From Serripes groenlandicus (Eukaryota > Mollusca > Bivalvia > Cardiida > Cardiidae): a stretch of DNA of 64,000 nucleotides. The stretch is taken from NCBI GenBank assembly GCA_031761405.1, contig JASEVX010000003.1:15979167-16043166 (forward strand), written 5' to 3'. Shown one piece after another: positions 32,501 through 40,942 of this stretch; within the stretch, counting starts at the first letter, position 1; each line of letters opens with the position of its first letter. Position numbers and translations under genes: made by a program. The notes under the pieces were generated by a model that worked only from the letters and a program-made list of their open reading frames with translations, was not told the origin of the DNA and ran no database searches.

Positions 32501-35500
32501 GGTAAAGGGTGCCCCAAGGAACATTTGTGCAAAATAATTTTTAAATCGGGCCAGTACTTTTGGACAAGAAGATTTTTTAAAGTTTTAACAATGCACATAT
32601 AAGGAAAACAAGCTCCGCCCCCTAGCCCCCATGTTTTTCAACGGATTGGAAATATTTGTACAATCTTGGTAAAGGGTTCCCCAAGGAACATTTGTGCAAA
32701 ATAATTTTTAAATCGGGCCAGTTCTTTTGGACAAGAAGATTTTTAAAGTTTTAACAATGCACATATAAGAAAAACTAGCTCCGACGCCTGGCGGCCATCC
32801 TTTTCAACGGATCGGAAATATTTGAACAATCTTGGTAAAGGGTGCCCTAAGGAACATTTGTGCAAAATAATTTTCAAATTGGGCCAGTACTTTTGGACAA
32901 AAAGATTTTTAAAGTTTTAACAATGCACATATAAGGAAAACAAGCTCCGCCCCCTGGCGGCCATGTTTTTCAACGGATCAAAAATATTTGAACAATCTTG
33001 GTAAAGGGTGCACCAAGGAACATTTGTGCAAAAAAAAATTTCAAATCGGCCCAGTACATTTGGACAAGAAGATTTTTCAAAGTTTAACAATGCACATATA
33101 AGGAAAACAAGCTCCGCCCCCTGGCGGCCATGTTTTTCAACGGATTGGAAATATTTGAACAATCTTGGTAAAGAGTGTCCCAAGGAACATTTGTGCAAAA
33201 TAATTTTCAAATCGGGCCAGTACTTTTGGACAAGAAGATTTTTAAAGTTTTAACAATGCACATATAAGGAAAATAAGCTCCGCCCCCTGGCGGCCATGTT
33301 TTTCAACGGATCGGAAATATTTGAACAGTCTTGGTAGAGGGTACCCCAAGGAACATTTGTGCAAAATAATTTTCAAATCGGGCCAGTACTTTTGGACAAG
33401 AATTTTTTTTAAGATTTGGTAATTTTCCCCTTTTCTGATGCCGCAGCAACCAAAGTTCTACTTGGAATTAATTTCTTTGAACAACTTTGAAAGAGGACTA
33501 CCTAAGGACCATTCCTGTGAAGTTATTTTGAAATCTGTTTATTGGTTTAGTAGAAGAAGTCATTTGTAGGAAATTGTTAACAGACGCCGACGACGCCGAG
33601 TGATCACAAAAGCTCACCTTGCACTTCGTGCTTAGGTGAGCTAAAAAGTTAATGTTGAACCCTGATCAATATGGCTTCAACAGTTTATTTAGAGGGTCCC
33701 TTAAGGAACATTTCTACCAAATTATCTTGCAATCGCACAAGCAGATTATGGAGGAAAAGGAATTTAAAATTTGGGTATTTTTCTCACTTTCTGATGCCGC
33801 AGCAACCAAAGTTCTCAATGGAATTTAAATCTTTGAACAATTTTGAAAGAGGACCACCAAAGAACATTCCTGTGATGTTTGTGGAAATTGGTCTATTGGA
33901 ATGGTACGAGTTGGTTGTCATTTGTAGCTAAAAGTTCAATTTACCCTTTTTGTGATGACGCCTGGTTGATATGATTGTGTAACCAATCAAAACGGCTTGA
34001 ACAAATTGACTAAATTTGGTGACGATTGGATAAGGGCTTCAATTTTTTTTAATCAGACAAGACAGATTTTAAGTAATTTCTAGAATTAAAGGGTAATAAC
34101 TCTCTACTTTTACTAGATATCATGCCAATACACATTCTGACAAAATTTGGTGGCGATTGGACAAAGGCTTAATCAAAAGTCATTGAGCGGACAAGACCAA
34201 TTTTAGGTAATTTCTGTCATTAAAGGGTGATAACTCTCGAAGTGACTAGAGTAGTATGGCTAGTTATAAAACTTGCTTGAGATATTATGCCCATACACAT
34301 TCTGACTCAATTTGGTGATGATTGGATAAAGGCTTCAAAAGTTATTGGTCGGACAATATCAATTTGAGGCAATTTCTATAATTAAAGGGTAATAACACGT
34401 GAGTGACTACAGCGATATGGCTGGTTATTGAATATGTCTGAGATATTATGGCAATACACATTTTGACCAAATTTAGTGGTTATTGGACAAAGGCTTCTTA
34501 AGTTATTGAGCAGACAAGACCAATTTTAGGTAATTTCTATATTTAAAGGGCGATAACTCTCGAGTGACTATAGCGATATGGCTAGTTATCAAACTTGTTC
34601 AAGATATTATGCCAATACATATTTTGACCAAATTTGGTGATGATTGGACAAAGGCTTCTCAAGTTATTAGGCTGACAAGACCAATTTCAGGTAACTTCTA
34701 TAATTAAGGGGGGATAACTCTTGAGTGACTAGAGCAATATGATTAGTTATCGAACTTGTCCAAGATATTATGCCAATTCACATTTTGATCAAATTTGGTG
34801 ATAATTGGATAAAGGCTTTTAAAGTTATTGGGCTGACAAGACCAACTTTAGGTAATTTATATAATTAAAGGGCGACAACTCTCGAGTGACTATAGCGATA
34901 TGGCTAGTTATCGAACTTGTCCAAGACATTATGCCAATACACATTCTGACAAAATCTGGTGTTGATTGGACAAAGGCTTCTGAAGTTATTCAGCTGACAA
35001 CATACTGGATGCCGCCCGCCCGCCCACCAGAGGTGAAACTATAATACGTTCCTTTTGCCACAAGGTTTTTTAAAAGTGGTCAACTCCAGATGCATCAAAA
35101 TGCATCTTCAGGAGGTAAAGGGTTATTTTGTCAGGGACAGGGACATCAGTGCCAGTGCAAAGTTGCATGTCTCTGGCAATAACCCTTATTTCATACAGAT
35201 GAATTATGATGCAACTGCAGCAGAAAAGGGTTGAAAATATTGTGACAAAAGGAGAGTAACAAGCAATTTCCCATTTGATCACAATGCTTACTACTCTATT
35301 CAATATTAATTTTTTCCATGAGGTTTTCCATAATTTTACCTAGATTTTGTATTGCATATATGTAATATGTGGGAAAGATAGTTAACCCTTTCCCTCATAC
35401 GACAATTCTGCAGCAGATGACTTTGAACATATTTTGTCAAAAAATAGAAAATCTCTAGAATTGAATGGATAACCTATGACTAAAAGTAGAAAACATTGTG

Positions 35501-38500
35501 GCAAAAGGAGAAATTGCTCGTTTTGAGCAATTTCTTCTTTTGTCACTATGTTTTTAAAAAGCTGTCTGCTGCAGAGGCGTCAGAAAGCGTCTATATGAGG
35601 GAAAGGGTTAAGTAGTTCAATAGTATGCATATCATTACCTTGGCTGCTATCTTCTCCGTTAGACTGATTGGTTCCATCTGACATGGGTAAGCGTCTGACT
35701 CTATTTTTGGATGTGTGTGTTGCTGTTTTACCGAATTCTTTCTCTGAACTGGGTACCGATGCCGTAACTATGTGAAAAGATGCAAATTTATCAATAAGTA
35801 ACCAATTCCCCAATACTGAGAGTTGAACTGGGTACCGATGTCGTAACTACATCAGAAGATGTAAATAAATCACTAAGCAACCCATTCCCGGATACTGAAA
35901 GTTGAAAATAGCATTTGAATCTTATTAAGACTTTCCCTCATACGACAATTCTGCAGCAGACAACTTTGAACATATTTTGTCGAAACATAGAAAATCTTTA
36001 TAATTGAATGGATTGATATAACCTATGACTAAATGTAGAAAACATTGTGGCAAGGCAAAAGGAGAAATTGCTTGTTTTGTCACAATGTTTTCAAAAAGCT
36101 GTCTGCTGCAGAGGCGTCAAAAAGCGTCTATATGAGGGAAAGGGTTAAGCAAGAGGCCATTTTTGCTAACATCGTGGGAAAAGTAGAAATTGCTTGTTCT
36201 AGCAATTTTCTCATTTCAAACAATGATACCAAATCTGTATCAATAATCACACTTTCAATTTTCCAGATGATACTTTTTTCTTCAGATATTGTCAAAACAG
36301 ATAAGCTCTGAGTTGACCTTCAGTTTCCTTATAGCATAAGAGTAATACAAAAAGTTTGGTTAATCCGTTCCCTCATACGACAATTCTGCAGCAGACGACT
36401 TTGAACATATTTTGTTAAATAATGGTAAATCTCTATAATTAAATGGATAACCTATGACTAAAAGTGGAAAACATTGTGACAAAAGGAGAAATTGCAAGTT
36501 TTGTGCAATTTCTTCTTTTGTTACTATGTTTTCAAAAAGCCGTCTGCTGCAGAGGCGTCAGAAAGCGTCTATATGAGGGAAAGGGTTAATCATTTCCCAC
36601 ATGCATCAAGTATGAAGCAGATGACTTTGAAAATAATCAGGCAAGAATATGGAATATAATTATTGAGTATAGTTGTAAATATTGTGGCAAGAGGAGAAAT
36701 TACTCATCATGAGCAATTTATCCTTTTGTCACTTTGGTTTCCAAAGACTTCTATTGCAGTTGCATCAAAATGCATCTGTATATGAAAGAGTTTTTTTTTT
36801 GCAAGAAGTCGTCTGCTGCAATTATGTCTGCAGGTTGGAAAGGGACAGGAACAATTTCTCAGGGTATTACATTTCCTATTCTTTTTACAAGATTTATTAT
36901 TCTGTCTCAAAATGATTTAATTTAATCTGGATTAATTTTGTTTTACCATTTTGCAGACGGGAAATCATAGACTCATCATATAGTTAGTTGATGCATTATG
37001 ATTATCTTAAAAACTTAAGATGTAAGGGAAGTTATTCTTCATTTTCCTTCAAAGAAATTCAGATTGATTTACCTCCCTTGTTTCTTGAAAGCCTGGCAAT
37101 TCTACTTCAAATGTTTAACTAAGCATATTAACCCTTCCCCTCATACGACAATTCTGCAGTAGATGACTTTGAACATATTTGTCAAAAAATAGAAAATCTC
37201 TATAATTGAAAAAATTGGAAAACATTGTGGCAAAAGGAGAAATTACTCGTTTTGAGCAATTTCTTCTTTTGTCACTATGTTTTCAAAAAGCTGTCTGCTG
37301 AAGAGGCGTCAGAAAGGGTCTATAAGAGGAAAAGGGGGAATTAATATGTTATTACCTTTTGCCAACATATTGACACATTTGCCACAATATTTTCTACTTT
37401 TGAATGCAATAACTGTTTGATATCATTTATAGAGGTTTTCCATTATTCCAAAGTGGTCTGCTACAGATTTGATGTATGTAGCAAAGGGATAACTAACAGT
37501 AAAATTATATAAATACTTACTTGGAACCCATTTGAACACTTTCATAGTGGTATCTCCTATGGTGACCCATTTCTTCTCCCTGAAATCAATCAATTTGATT
37601 GTTAACAACAGTTATTTTCTTACAAGTTATCTGATTTGAAAGAACAGTCAAACTGACAACTTTGAACATATTTTGTCAAAAAATGGTAAATCTCTATAAT
37701 TGAATGGACAACCTATGACTAAAAGTAGAAAACATTGTGGCAAAAGGAGAAATTGCTCGTTTTGTTACAATGTTACCAAGTCTGTATCATTATGCTTCAG
37801 ATATTGCATTTTCTTCTTAACCCTTTCCCACGTACAACAAATCTGCAGCAGACGACTTAGAAATCAAACCCACAAAAATATGAAAAGCTCTATAAAGGGA
37901 AGTATAACCATTGAATAGAGTTGAAAACATTGGGGAAAAAGGATAAGTTGCTTGTTTTGAGCAATTTCTCCTTTAGTCATTGTTTCCAAGATGAGTTTGC
38001 TGCAGAAGGCGTTAGAAAGCGTCTTTGTGGGAAAGGGTTAAACCTTCCACACATACAACAAATCTGCAGGAGACAACTTTGAAATTGTATCTATATAGGA
38101 AACAAACTATGGAAGTGCTCTAGAGAAAAAAAATTCAATTTTAACCCTTTATCTCATAGACACTTTCTGACGCCTCTGCAGCAGACAGCTTTTTGAAAAC
38201 ATAGTGACAAAAGAAGAAATTGCTCAAAACGAGCAATTTCTCCTTTTGCCACAATGTTTTCCACTTCTAGTCATAGGTTATCCATTCAATTATAGAGATT
38301 TTCTATTTATTGACAAAATATGTTCAAAGTCGTCTGCTGCAGAATTGCCGTATGAGGGAAAGGGTTAAAATAGAAATAAAAACAGTTCTCTGTTTGCCAA
38401 AATGTTTTCTATATTCAGCTGCTGCAGATGCATTAAGATATTTCTGCAGGTGGGAAAGGGTTAAGATATTTCTTTCAATCTCATGACTAAATATATTGAG

Positions 38501-40213
38501 AATCACTGTCAAGGCTAGCAGTAACCAACATTATAAGATCATTAGATGATTAAATAATTTATACTCAAATAAAATGTGCACAAATTCTCATTTCTGTTGT
38601 AAAGTTTATTTAAAACTATCTAACATTCAGCAACTCTGCAGTGCAGCAAACAACTATGAAAAGTTAAAACATCTACTATTTAGATAAAAGTTTGGATATT
38701 TTCTAAAACTGAAGACTTGAAAATATTGTGGCAAATGGAATATTTGTTCATTATTAGCAATTTCTCCTTTTGTTACAATGTTGTAAAAGTCATATGCATT
38801 CAAATGTTTTTAAACTTGATTCAATAATTATAGTTTTTATAATTTAATTTGTAGAGAATTTCATAAATTGCCAATTCTATTTGATGGCGTCTGTTGCAGA
38901 TTTGTTGTTTGAAAATGTCTGGGCAAAAATATGGAAAATCTGTTTAAATGGAAGTTTACTTATTGAATAGAGTTGAAAACATTGTGGTTAATGAAGAAAT
39001 TGCTCATCATAAGCAATTTCTCCTTTTCCCACAATGTTTTCAAAAGTCGTCTGCTGCAGAGGCATCAGAATGAGTCTATAATTATGTGGTAGACCTAATT
39101 TACAAAGATTATAAATTATAATACCAGACTTAGTATGAAACTTTTTTTTTAGCTGATAAATGAAACTTGATCGACCAATATTTAGACAGCAGAATTTGTT
39201 TGTAAACATTGTGGGAAAACAAGTTACTCAGAATGAAAATAGCTGTGGATGGGGGAGAAATTGCTCTTTTTCAACAATGTTTCCATTTAAGTTTTTTCCC
39301 ACAGTATTTTCATTAAATTCTGTTACATTTTTGTAATCATTGAGATATTTTCAAAACAGTCAGATTAACCCTTTCCCTCATACGACAATTCTGCAGCAGA
39401 CGACTAACATATTTTGTCAAAAAATAGAAAATCTCTGTAATTAAATGGATAACCTAAAAGTGGAAAACATTGTGGCACAAGGAGAAATTGTTCAAAACAA
39501 GCAATTTCTTCTTTTGTCACTATGTTTTCAAAAAGCTGTCTGCTGCAGAGGCGTCCGAAAGCGTCTATATGAGGGAATGGGGTTGAATAACTACTCTCAT
39601 AATAATTTAAAAGGCATTCTATTATTTCTTGGATGAATAACCAAGTCTAATCTCAAGAAATTTCATATAGCTTTTTTTTCTAAAATTTTAACAAGGAAAA
39701 TAAATACAACAGTTAAACGTCTGAAATAATAACAATCTTCAGTGTTATGTAGATTGGGATCAACGTTGTGTAGATTGAGATGTAAACAGCTAAAACTATT
39801 GAGTAGGATCAAGTGTCTATCTACACAAAGGTTCAACACAAAAACCGTCCATTGTGTTAAGAGCCCAACACAAAACAGAGCCGATATGATCTTACATACA
39901 TATCTACCTTTAAACCCATCAATTTCCAAAGTCTCCTAGTTTACAATGTAAACAAACACACGTGGTCATTCAGACAGAACACAGAACTGTCAGAAAACAA
40001 CGGGAAAATGTCTACAGTAAGCGGCGTATTAAAACTGTATAAAAGACTACACAGCGAAACAACAAAGGCCGCTCCTTGCTAAGCAAGATATTGACCCGAT
40101 AAATCAGCGAAATTTTCTTACCAAGTCCGAACTTTGTCAATCGCTGTTATAACCCTCTTGATGTCTTCTTTCGCTCTACTGCGAGTTTCAGCGCGTATTG
40201 ACCGTGATAACAT
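26448..40213 (-). CDS. BCL7A: BCL7-family protein (SWI/SNF BAF complex subunit), complete five-exon gene
   Basis: Read on the reverse strand, exons 40213-40122, 37579-37521, 35767-35639, 29110-28967 and 26530-26448 join with matching phases (2, 1, 1, 1) into 168 codons plus TGA. BCL7A/B/C are nuclear subunits of SWI/SNF (BAF) remodellers. Seen here: the family N-terminal signature ([20 protein letters not shown], then [20 protein letters not shown] and FKWVP), a Ser/Asp/Asn-rich low-complexity middle, and a lysine-rich C-terminal patch [20 protein letters not shown]. Vertebrate members have roughly 200-230 residues, so this one is short, or a small exon has been missed in the 6.5-kb intron between 29111 and 35638. 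The sequence does not show which vertebrate paralogue it matches; the symbol marks the family. All introns are packed with MITEs and other repeats. Confidence 0.93.
26606..27035 (+). mobile_element. Type B MITE hosting a nested type A copy
   Basis: Left part CCCACTTGCAGGAGATTGCT .. GAGGAGAAATTGCTC, right part TGAGCAAGTTCTCATTTTGC .. GTTGTATCTGGGAAAATATT. The inner copy occupies 26675-26897 and sits exactly in the hairpin apex. Confidence 0.72.
26671..26901 (-). mobile_element. TTAA-family MITE, type A, inserted at ATAA
   Basis: CTC|ATAA|CCCTTTCCC at the left and GGG|ATAA|TGAGC at the right, so the 4-bp duplication is ATAA. Removing the insert restores GCTCATAATGAGC, the apex found in other type B copies. 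Apex of the insert: TTGCACGTTTTGTGCAA. Confidence 0.87.
27122..27344 (-). mobile_element. TTAA MITE, type A, right tip damaged
   Basis: TTAACCCTTTCCCTCATACC .. CGTCTATATGAGGGAATG. Apex TTTCTCATTTTGAGCAA. Confidence 0.82.
27425..27715 (+). mobile_element. AACAAGAGGG-family element, 3' fragment
   Basis: GAAGGAATTTTGGTGAGGAC, GAGAGGATGCTTGCTCTGAA GTTTCATTCC, GACCCACTGGTTACAGAAGA and GGCGATCACAATAACTC match the end of the copy at 42993-43902. Confidence 0.7.
27788..28058 (-). mobile_element. Full-length tRNA-headed SINE (first family), reverse
   Basis: Reverse-strand head GCCGAGCCCCGGTAGCTCGG with B box GAGTTTGAATCCCGGCTC, body GTGGAAAAGCAGCCAGTTGC, tail CGGCGTTAAACTCCAATCAA. It lies in BCL7 intron 4. 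No target duplication is clear. Confidence 0.82.
28391..28462 (+). mobile_element. Type B MITE remnant
   Basis: ATCCTTTCCCATATACAGAT GCATTTTGATAAATATGCAG.. then TCATAATGTTTTCAT. Confidence 0.45.
28967..29110 (-). CDS. BCL7A: BCL7 exon 4 (Asp/Asn/Ser-rich)
   Basis: Reverse-strand acceptor GTTTACAG|GTATCT, donor GTGAAG|GTAGGT. A symmetric 144-nt exon (enters with two bases, leaves with one). It encodes [20 protein letters not shown] and [15 protein letters not shown], low-complexity acidic sequence like the BCL7A middle region. Because it is symmetric, skipping it would keep the frame. Confidence 0.85.
29152..29431 (-). mobile_element. Type B MITE with a triplicated right-end segment
   Basis: TTTGACCCTTTCCGACAAAC .. 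ATGTGGGAAAGTGTTAA. The segment TCTGCTGCAGAGGCGTCAGA GATGCCTATATGTG repeats with a 34-bp period three times (about 29317-29420). Confidence 0.75.
29432..30081. other. BCL7 intron sequence, possible old MITE relic
   Basis: At 29835-29950 a weak MITE-like pattern (GGACAAATTACTAAATCTGA GAAATATCCC; CACTGCAGCAAACAACATTT). No exon recognised. Confidence 0.35.
30082..30350 (+). mobile_element. AACAAGAGGG-family element, 5' part
   Basis: AACAAGAGGGCCAAGATGGC CCTAAATCGAT (terminal hairpin GGGCCA..TGGCCC), then TTTCCTGATGCCGCCTTGCT GCCCTGTTTTTCAACGAAAT. It stops before the inverted repeat at 30584. Confidence 0.7.
30584..30901. repeat. Foldback: 45-bp inverted repeat around a 228-bp spacer
   Basis: AAACAATGTAAACATACCGG AAATTATTCTAAAC.. 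(30584-30628) is the reverse complement of 30857-30901 apart from two differences. It lies in BCL7 intron 3 between two AACAAGAGGG elements; no transposon tips recognised. Confidence 0.85.
30996..31717 (+). mobile_element. AACAAGAGGG-family element, complete
   Basis: AACAAGAGGGCCAAGATGAC at the left, CACCTTGAGCCTTTGGCTCT AGGTGATCTAAAAA at the right. The body has TATAGAGGGTCACCCAAGGA ACATTTCTACC. There is no internal array. Confidence 0.78.
31912..32083 (-). mobile_element. Type B MITE, internally deleted
   Basis: TTACCCCTTTCCCACATACA .. TGTATGTGGGAAAGGGTTAA, 172 bp. The hairpin apex is removed (ATTGCCATTGTTTTC). Confidence 0.72.
32330..33647 (+). mobile_element. AACAAGAGGG-family element with ~167-bp internal array
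   Basis: Left end AACAAGAGGGCCATGATGGC CC, TATCGCTCACCTG; right end AGCTCACCTTGCACTTCGTG CTTAGGTGAGCTAAAAA. Sub-terminal GCTCACCT / AGGTGAGC are inverted repeats. Inside, AAGCTCCG(C/A) recurs near 32471, 32610, 32776, 32942, 33109 and 33276 (mostly 166-167 bp apart; one unit shortened). Units contain CCCTGGCGGCCATGTTTTTC and GGAACATTTGTGCAAAATAA. The stop-free frames inside are array artefacts. Confidence 0.85.
33648..35030 (+). repeat. Element relic plus ~162-bp tandem array
   Basis: 33660-33960 repeats body phrases of the AACAAGAGGG family (CTGATGCCGCAGCAACCAAA GTTCTCAATGGAATTTAAAT). From about 34000 a different unit recurs about six times (161-165 bp period), with ACACATTCTGAC(A/C)AAATTTGGTG, GACAAAGGCTTC and GGGCGATAACTCTCGAGTGA. 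The end reads GATGCCGCCCGCCCGCCC. Confidence 0.7.
35040..35127 (+). mobile_element. Type B MITE, right half
   Basis: TTCCTTTTGCCACAAGGTTT, GTCAACTCCAGATGCATCAA, GGAGGTAAAGGGTTA. Confidence 0.5.
35180..35381 (+). mobile_element. Type B MITE, diverged
   Basis: AACCCTTATTTCATACAGAT GAATTATGATGCAACTGCAG .. ATATGTGGGAAAGATAG, ending at the next copy's TTAA. Confidence 0.55.
35382..35611 (-). mobile_element. TTAA MITE, type A
   Basis: TTAACCCTTTCCCTCATACG .. TATGAGGGAAAGGGTTAA, 230 bp. Apex TTGCTCGTTTTGAGCAA. It ends 28 bp past the BCL7 exon 3 donor (reverse strand), so it lies just inside intron 3. Confidence 0.88.
35639..35767 (-). CDS. BCL7A: BCL7 exon 3
   Basis: Reverse-strand acceptor TTCACATAG|TTACGG, donor AGCCAAG|GTAATG; 129 nt, symmetric phase. 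It encodes (I)[20 protein letters not shown] and [22 protein letters not shown]. The N-terminal part follows directly on KWVP as in BCL7 proteins (KWVPVTEPK..). Its acceptor lies in a 79-bp tandem duplication. Confidence 0.88.
35746..35904. repeat. 79-bp tandem duplication covering the exon 3 acceptor
   Basis: GAACTGGGTACCGATG(C/T)CGTAACTA starts at 35746 and again at 35825; similarity continues to about 35904 (ACCAATTCCCCAATACTGAG / ACCCATTCCCGGATACTGAA). The outer copy keeps an AG acceptor at 35847-35848. Confidence 0.85.
35928..36148 (-). mobile_element. TTAA MITE, type A, one hairpin arm deleted
   Basis: GACTTTCCCTCATACGACAA .. TATGAGGGAAAGGGTTAA. The apex collapses to TTGCTTGTTTTGTCACAATG, so the stem is lost. 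Confidence 0.82.
36163..36305 (+). mobile_element. Type B MITE fragment
   Basis: TCGTGGGAAAAGTAGAAATT GCTTGTTCTAGCAATTTTCT C, then AATCACACTTTCAATTTTCC. Confidence 0.5.
36360..36589 (-). mobile_element. TTAA MITE, type A
   Basis: TTAATCCGTTCCCTCATACG .. TATGAGGGAAAGGGTTAA, 230 bp. Apex TTGCAAGTTTTGTGCAA. Confidence 0.85.
36586..36795 (-). mobile_element. Type B MITE sharing TTAA with the previous copy
   Basis: GGGAAAGGG|TTAA|TCATTTCCCACATG at the junction. Hairpin GGAGAAATTACTCATCATGA GCAATTTATCC; right end CATCTGTATATGAAAGAGTT. Confidence 0.7.
37128..37344 (-). mobile_element. TTAA MITE, type A, small internal deletion
   Basis: TTAACCCTTCCCCTCATACG .. AAGAGGAAAAGGGGGAATTAA. The segment with GGATAACCTATGACTAAAAG is missing. 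Apex TTACTCGTTTTGAGCAA. Confidence 0.8.
37357..37491 (+). mobile_element. Type B MITE, right half
   Basis: TTTTGCCAACATATTGACAC .. GTGGTCTGCTACAGATTTGA TGTATGTAGCAAAGGGATAA. It is followed 30 bp on by BCL7 exon 2. Confidence 0.55.
37521..37579 (-). CDS. BCL7A: BCL7 exon 2 (signature exon)
   Basis: Reverse-strand acceptor TGATTTCAG|GGAGAAG, donor GTTCCAA|GTAAGT; 59 nt. G completes the Trp codon begun in exon 1, then [19 protein letters not shown]. This is the most conserved stretch of the BCL7 family. Confidence 0.94.
37650..37765 (-). mobile_element. TTAA MITE, type A fragment
   Basis: ACTGACAACTTTGAACATAT .. GGAAAGTAGAA-like ACTAAAAGTAGAAAACATTG and GGAGAAATTGCTCGTTTTGT. Both tips are missing. 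Confidence 0.65.
37817..38041 (-). mobile_element. Type B MITE, complete
   Basis: TTAACCCTTTCCCACGTACA .. GTCTTTGTGGGAAAGGGTTAA. Apex TTGCTTGTTTTGAGCAA. Confidence 0.78.
38038..38100 (-). mobile_element. Type B MITE left end, sharing TTAA
   Basis: GGG|TTAA|ACCTTCCACACATACAACAA ATCTGCAGGAGACAACTTTG, then truncated. Confidence 0.6.
38141..38368 (+). mobile_element. TTAA MITE, type A
   Basis: TTAACCCTTTATCTCATAGA .. CGTATGAGGGAAAGGGTTAA. Apex TTGCTCAAAACGAGCAA. Confidence 0.87.
38385..38464 (+). mobile_element. Type B MITE right end
   Basis: TGCCAAAATGTTTTCTATAT, GCTGCTGCAGATGCATTAAG, GCAGGTGGGAAAGGGTTAA. Confidence 0.55.
38625..39085 (-). mobile_element. Two degraded type B MITEs in series
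   Basis: One at about 38625-38830 (TATTGTGGCAAATGGAATAT .. AGCAATTTCTCCTTTTGTTA). The other at 38915-39085 (GAAAACATTGTGGTTAATGA AGAAATTGCTC .. CCCACAATGTTTTCAAAAGT CGTCTGCTGCAGAGG). Confidence 0.6.
39365..39586 (-). mobile_element. TTAA MITE, type A, with flipped apex loop
   Basis: TTAACCCTTTCCCTCATACG .. TATGAGGGAATGGGGTTGA. The flanks are in '-' orientation but the apex reads TTGTTCAAAACAAGCAA, i.e. AAAAC where other '-' copies have GTTTT. Confidence 0.84.
39587..40121. other. BCL7 intron 1, proximal part, no other feature
   Basis: Contains two short related segments (TGTAGATTGGGATCAACGTT / TGTAGATTGAGATGTAAACA, about 39748-39785). No exon assigned. Confidence 0.4.
40122..40213 (-). CDS. 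BCL7A: BCL7 exon 1 (start codon)
   Basis: On the reverse strand ATG is at 40213-40211 and the donor is GACTTG|GTAAGA. It encodes [20 protein letters not shown] then [10 protein letters not shown] and TG of a Trp codon. Start choice: this is the only Met at the family's usual start position (vertebrate [20 protein letters not shown]). Confidence 0.93.
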
Positions 40214-40430
40214 TACTTCAAAATTTGCGCTTTGTAATCAAATAACTCGTTATGCCGTGTGTCGAAAATAGAAAAGATTATTAGCCCAGTGCCCGGATGC
40301 AGTACTGTATATTTCGCCAGCTTGATTCACGATTGGCTGAGCGCAGTCACGTAAACGATCGACGACTTTGCACAGCGAGTTTACAGGGCATATTGTTGAC
40401 TACTGCCTAACTGGAAGGTCGTGAATAACT
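40214..40430 (-). promoter_or_regulatory. Probable BCL7 promoter / 5' UTR region
   Basis: Richer in CpG than its surroundings (CGATCGACGACTTTGCACAG, GATTGGCTGAGCGCAGTCAC) and free of the MITEs that crowd both sides. It includes a CCAAT-type inverted box (ATTGG in CGATTGGCTG, 40330-40339). No TATA box is evident. Inferred from position only. Confidence 0.4.
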
Positions 40431-40729
40431 GTAGATTGTCTGCGTGATGTTTGAACTGTATTTATAAACTGTTGCGTTAAATAATTTTCCATTTTGATAT
40501 TTTAAATTCCGATTTTTTATTAATTAAATGTAATGGAAGTTATTCATTACACACCATCCAACACATAAGGGTAACTATGCAAGTACACGTATGAATCATT
40601 CAACTCAGAAACTTAGATCATTGTGGGAAAAAGGGAAGATATTGTTCCAAATAAGCAATTCGTCCTTTTCCCATACTGTTTCCCCCCTGAGCTTCCGGCT
40701 TTAACCAACGAAATGTGTTTGGATGGAAC

Positions 40730-40942
40730 TTACCCTTACCCACATGCATATCCGTCACAAAGAATTTTTGAAAACATTGTGGCAAAGAGAAATCTTGGTC
40801 ATTATGAGCAAAATGTCTACTTTCTCCTGTTTTAATTTCTATTGTAATATGAAACTTTCATAAATATTTTGTTTTATGTTTTTTCCTAGATGTTTACAAA
40901 GCCGTATATGTTGCATATTTGTTGTAAGTAAGTAATGGTTAA
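40730..40942 (+). mobile_element. Degenerate type B MITE
   Basis: TTACCCTTACCCACATGCAT .. GAAAACATTGTGGCAAAGAG AAATCTTGGTCATTATGAGC .. AGTAATGGTTAA. A further hairpin scrap is at 40618-40690. Confidence 0.5.

Noticed and set aside
32917..33253. Frames of 80-97 codons in both directions
   Set aside because: They follow the ~167-bp internal array of the AACAAGAGGG element and have no recognisable domain.
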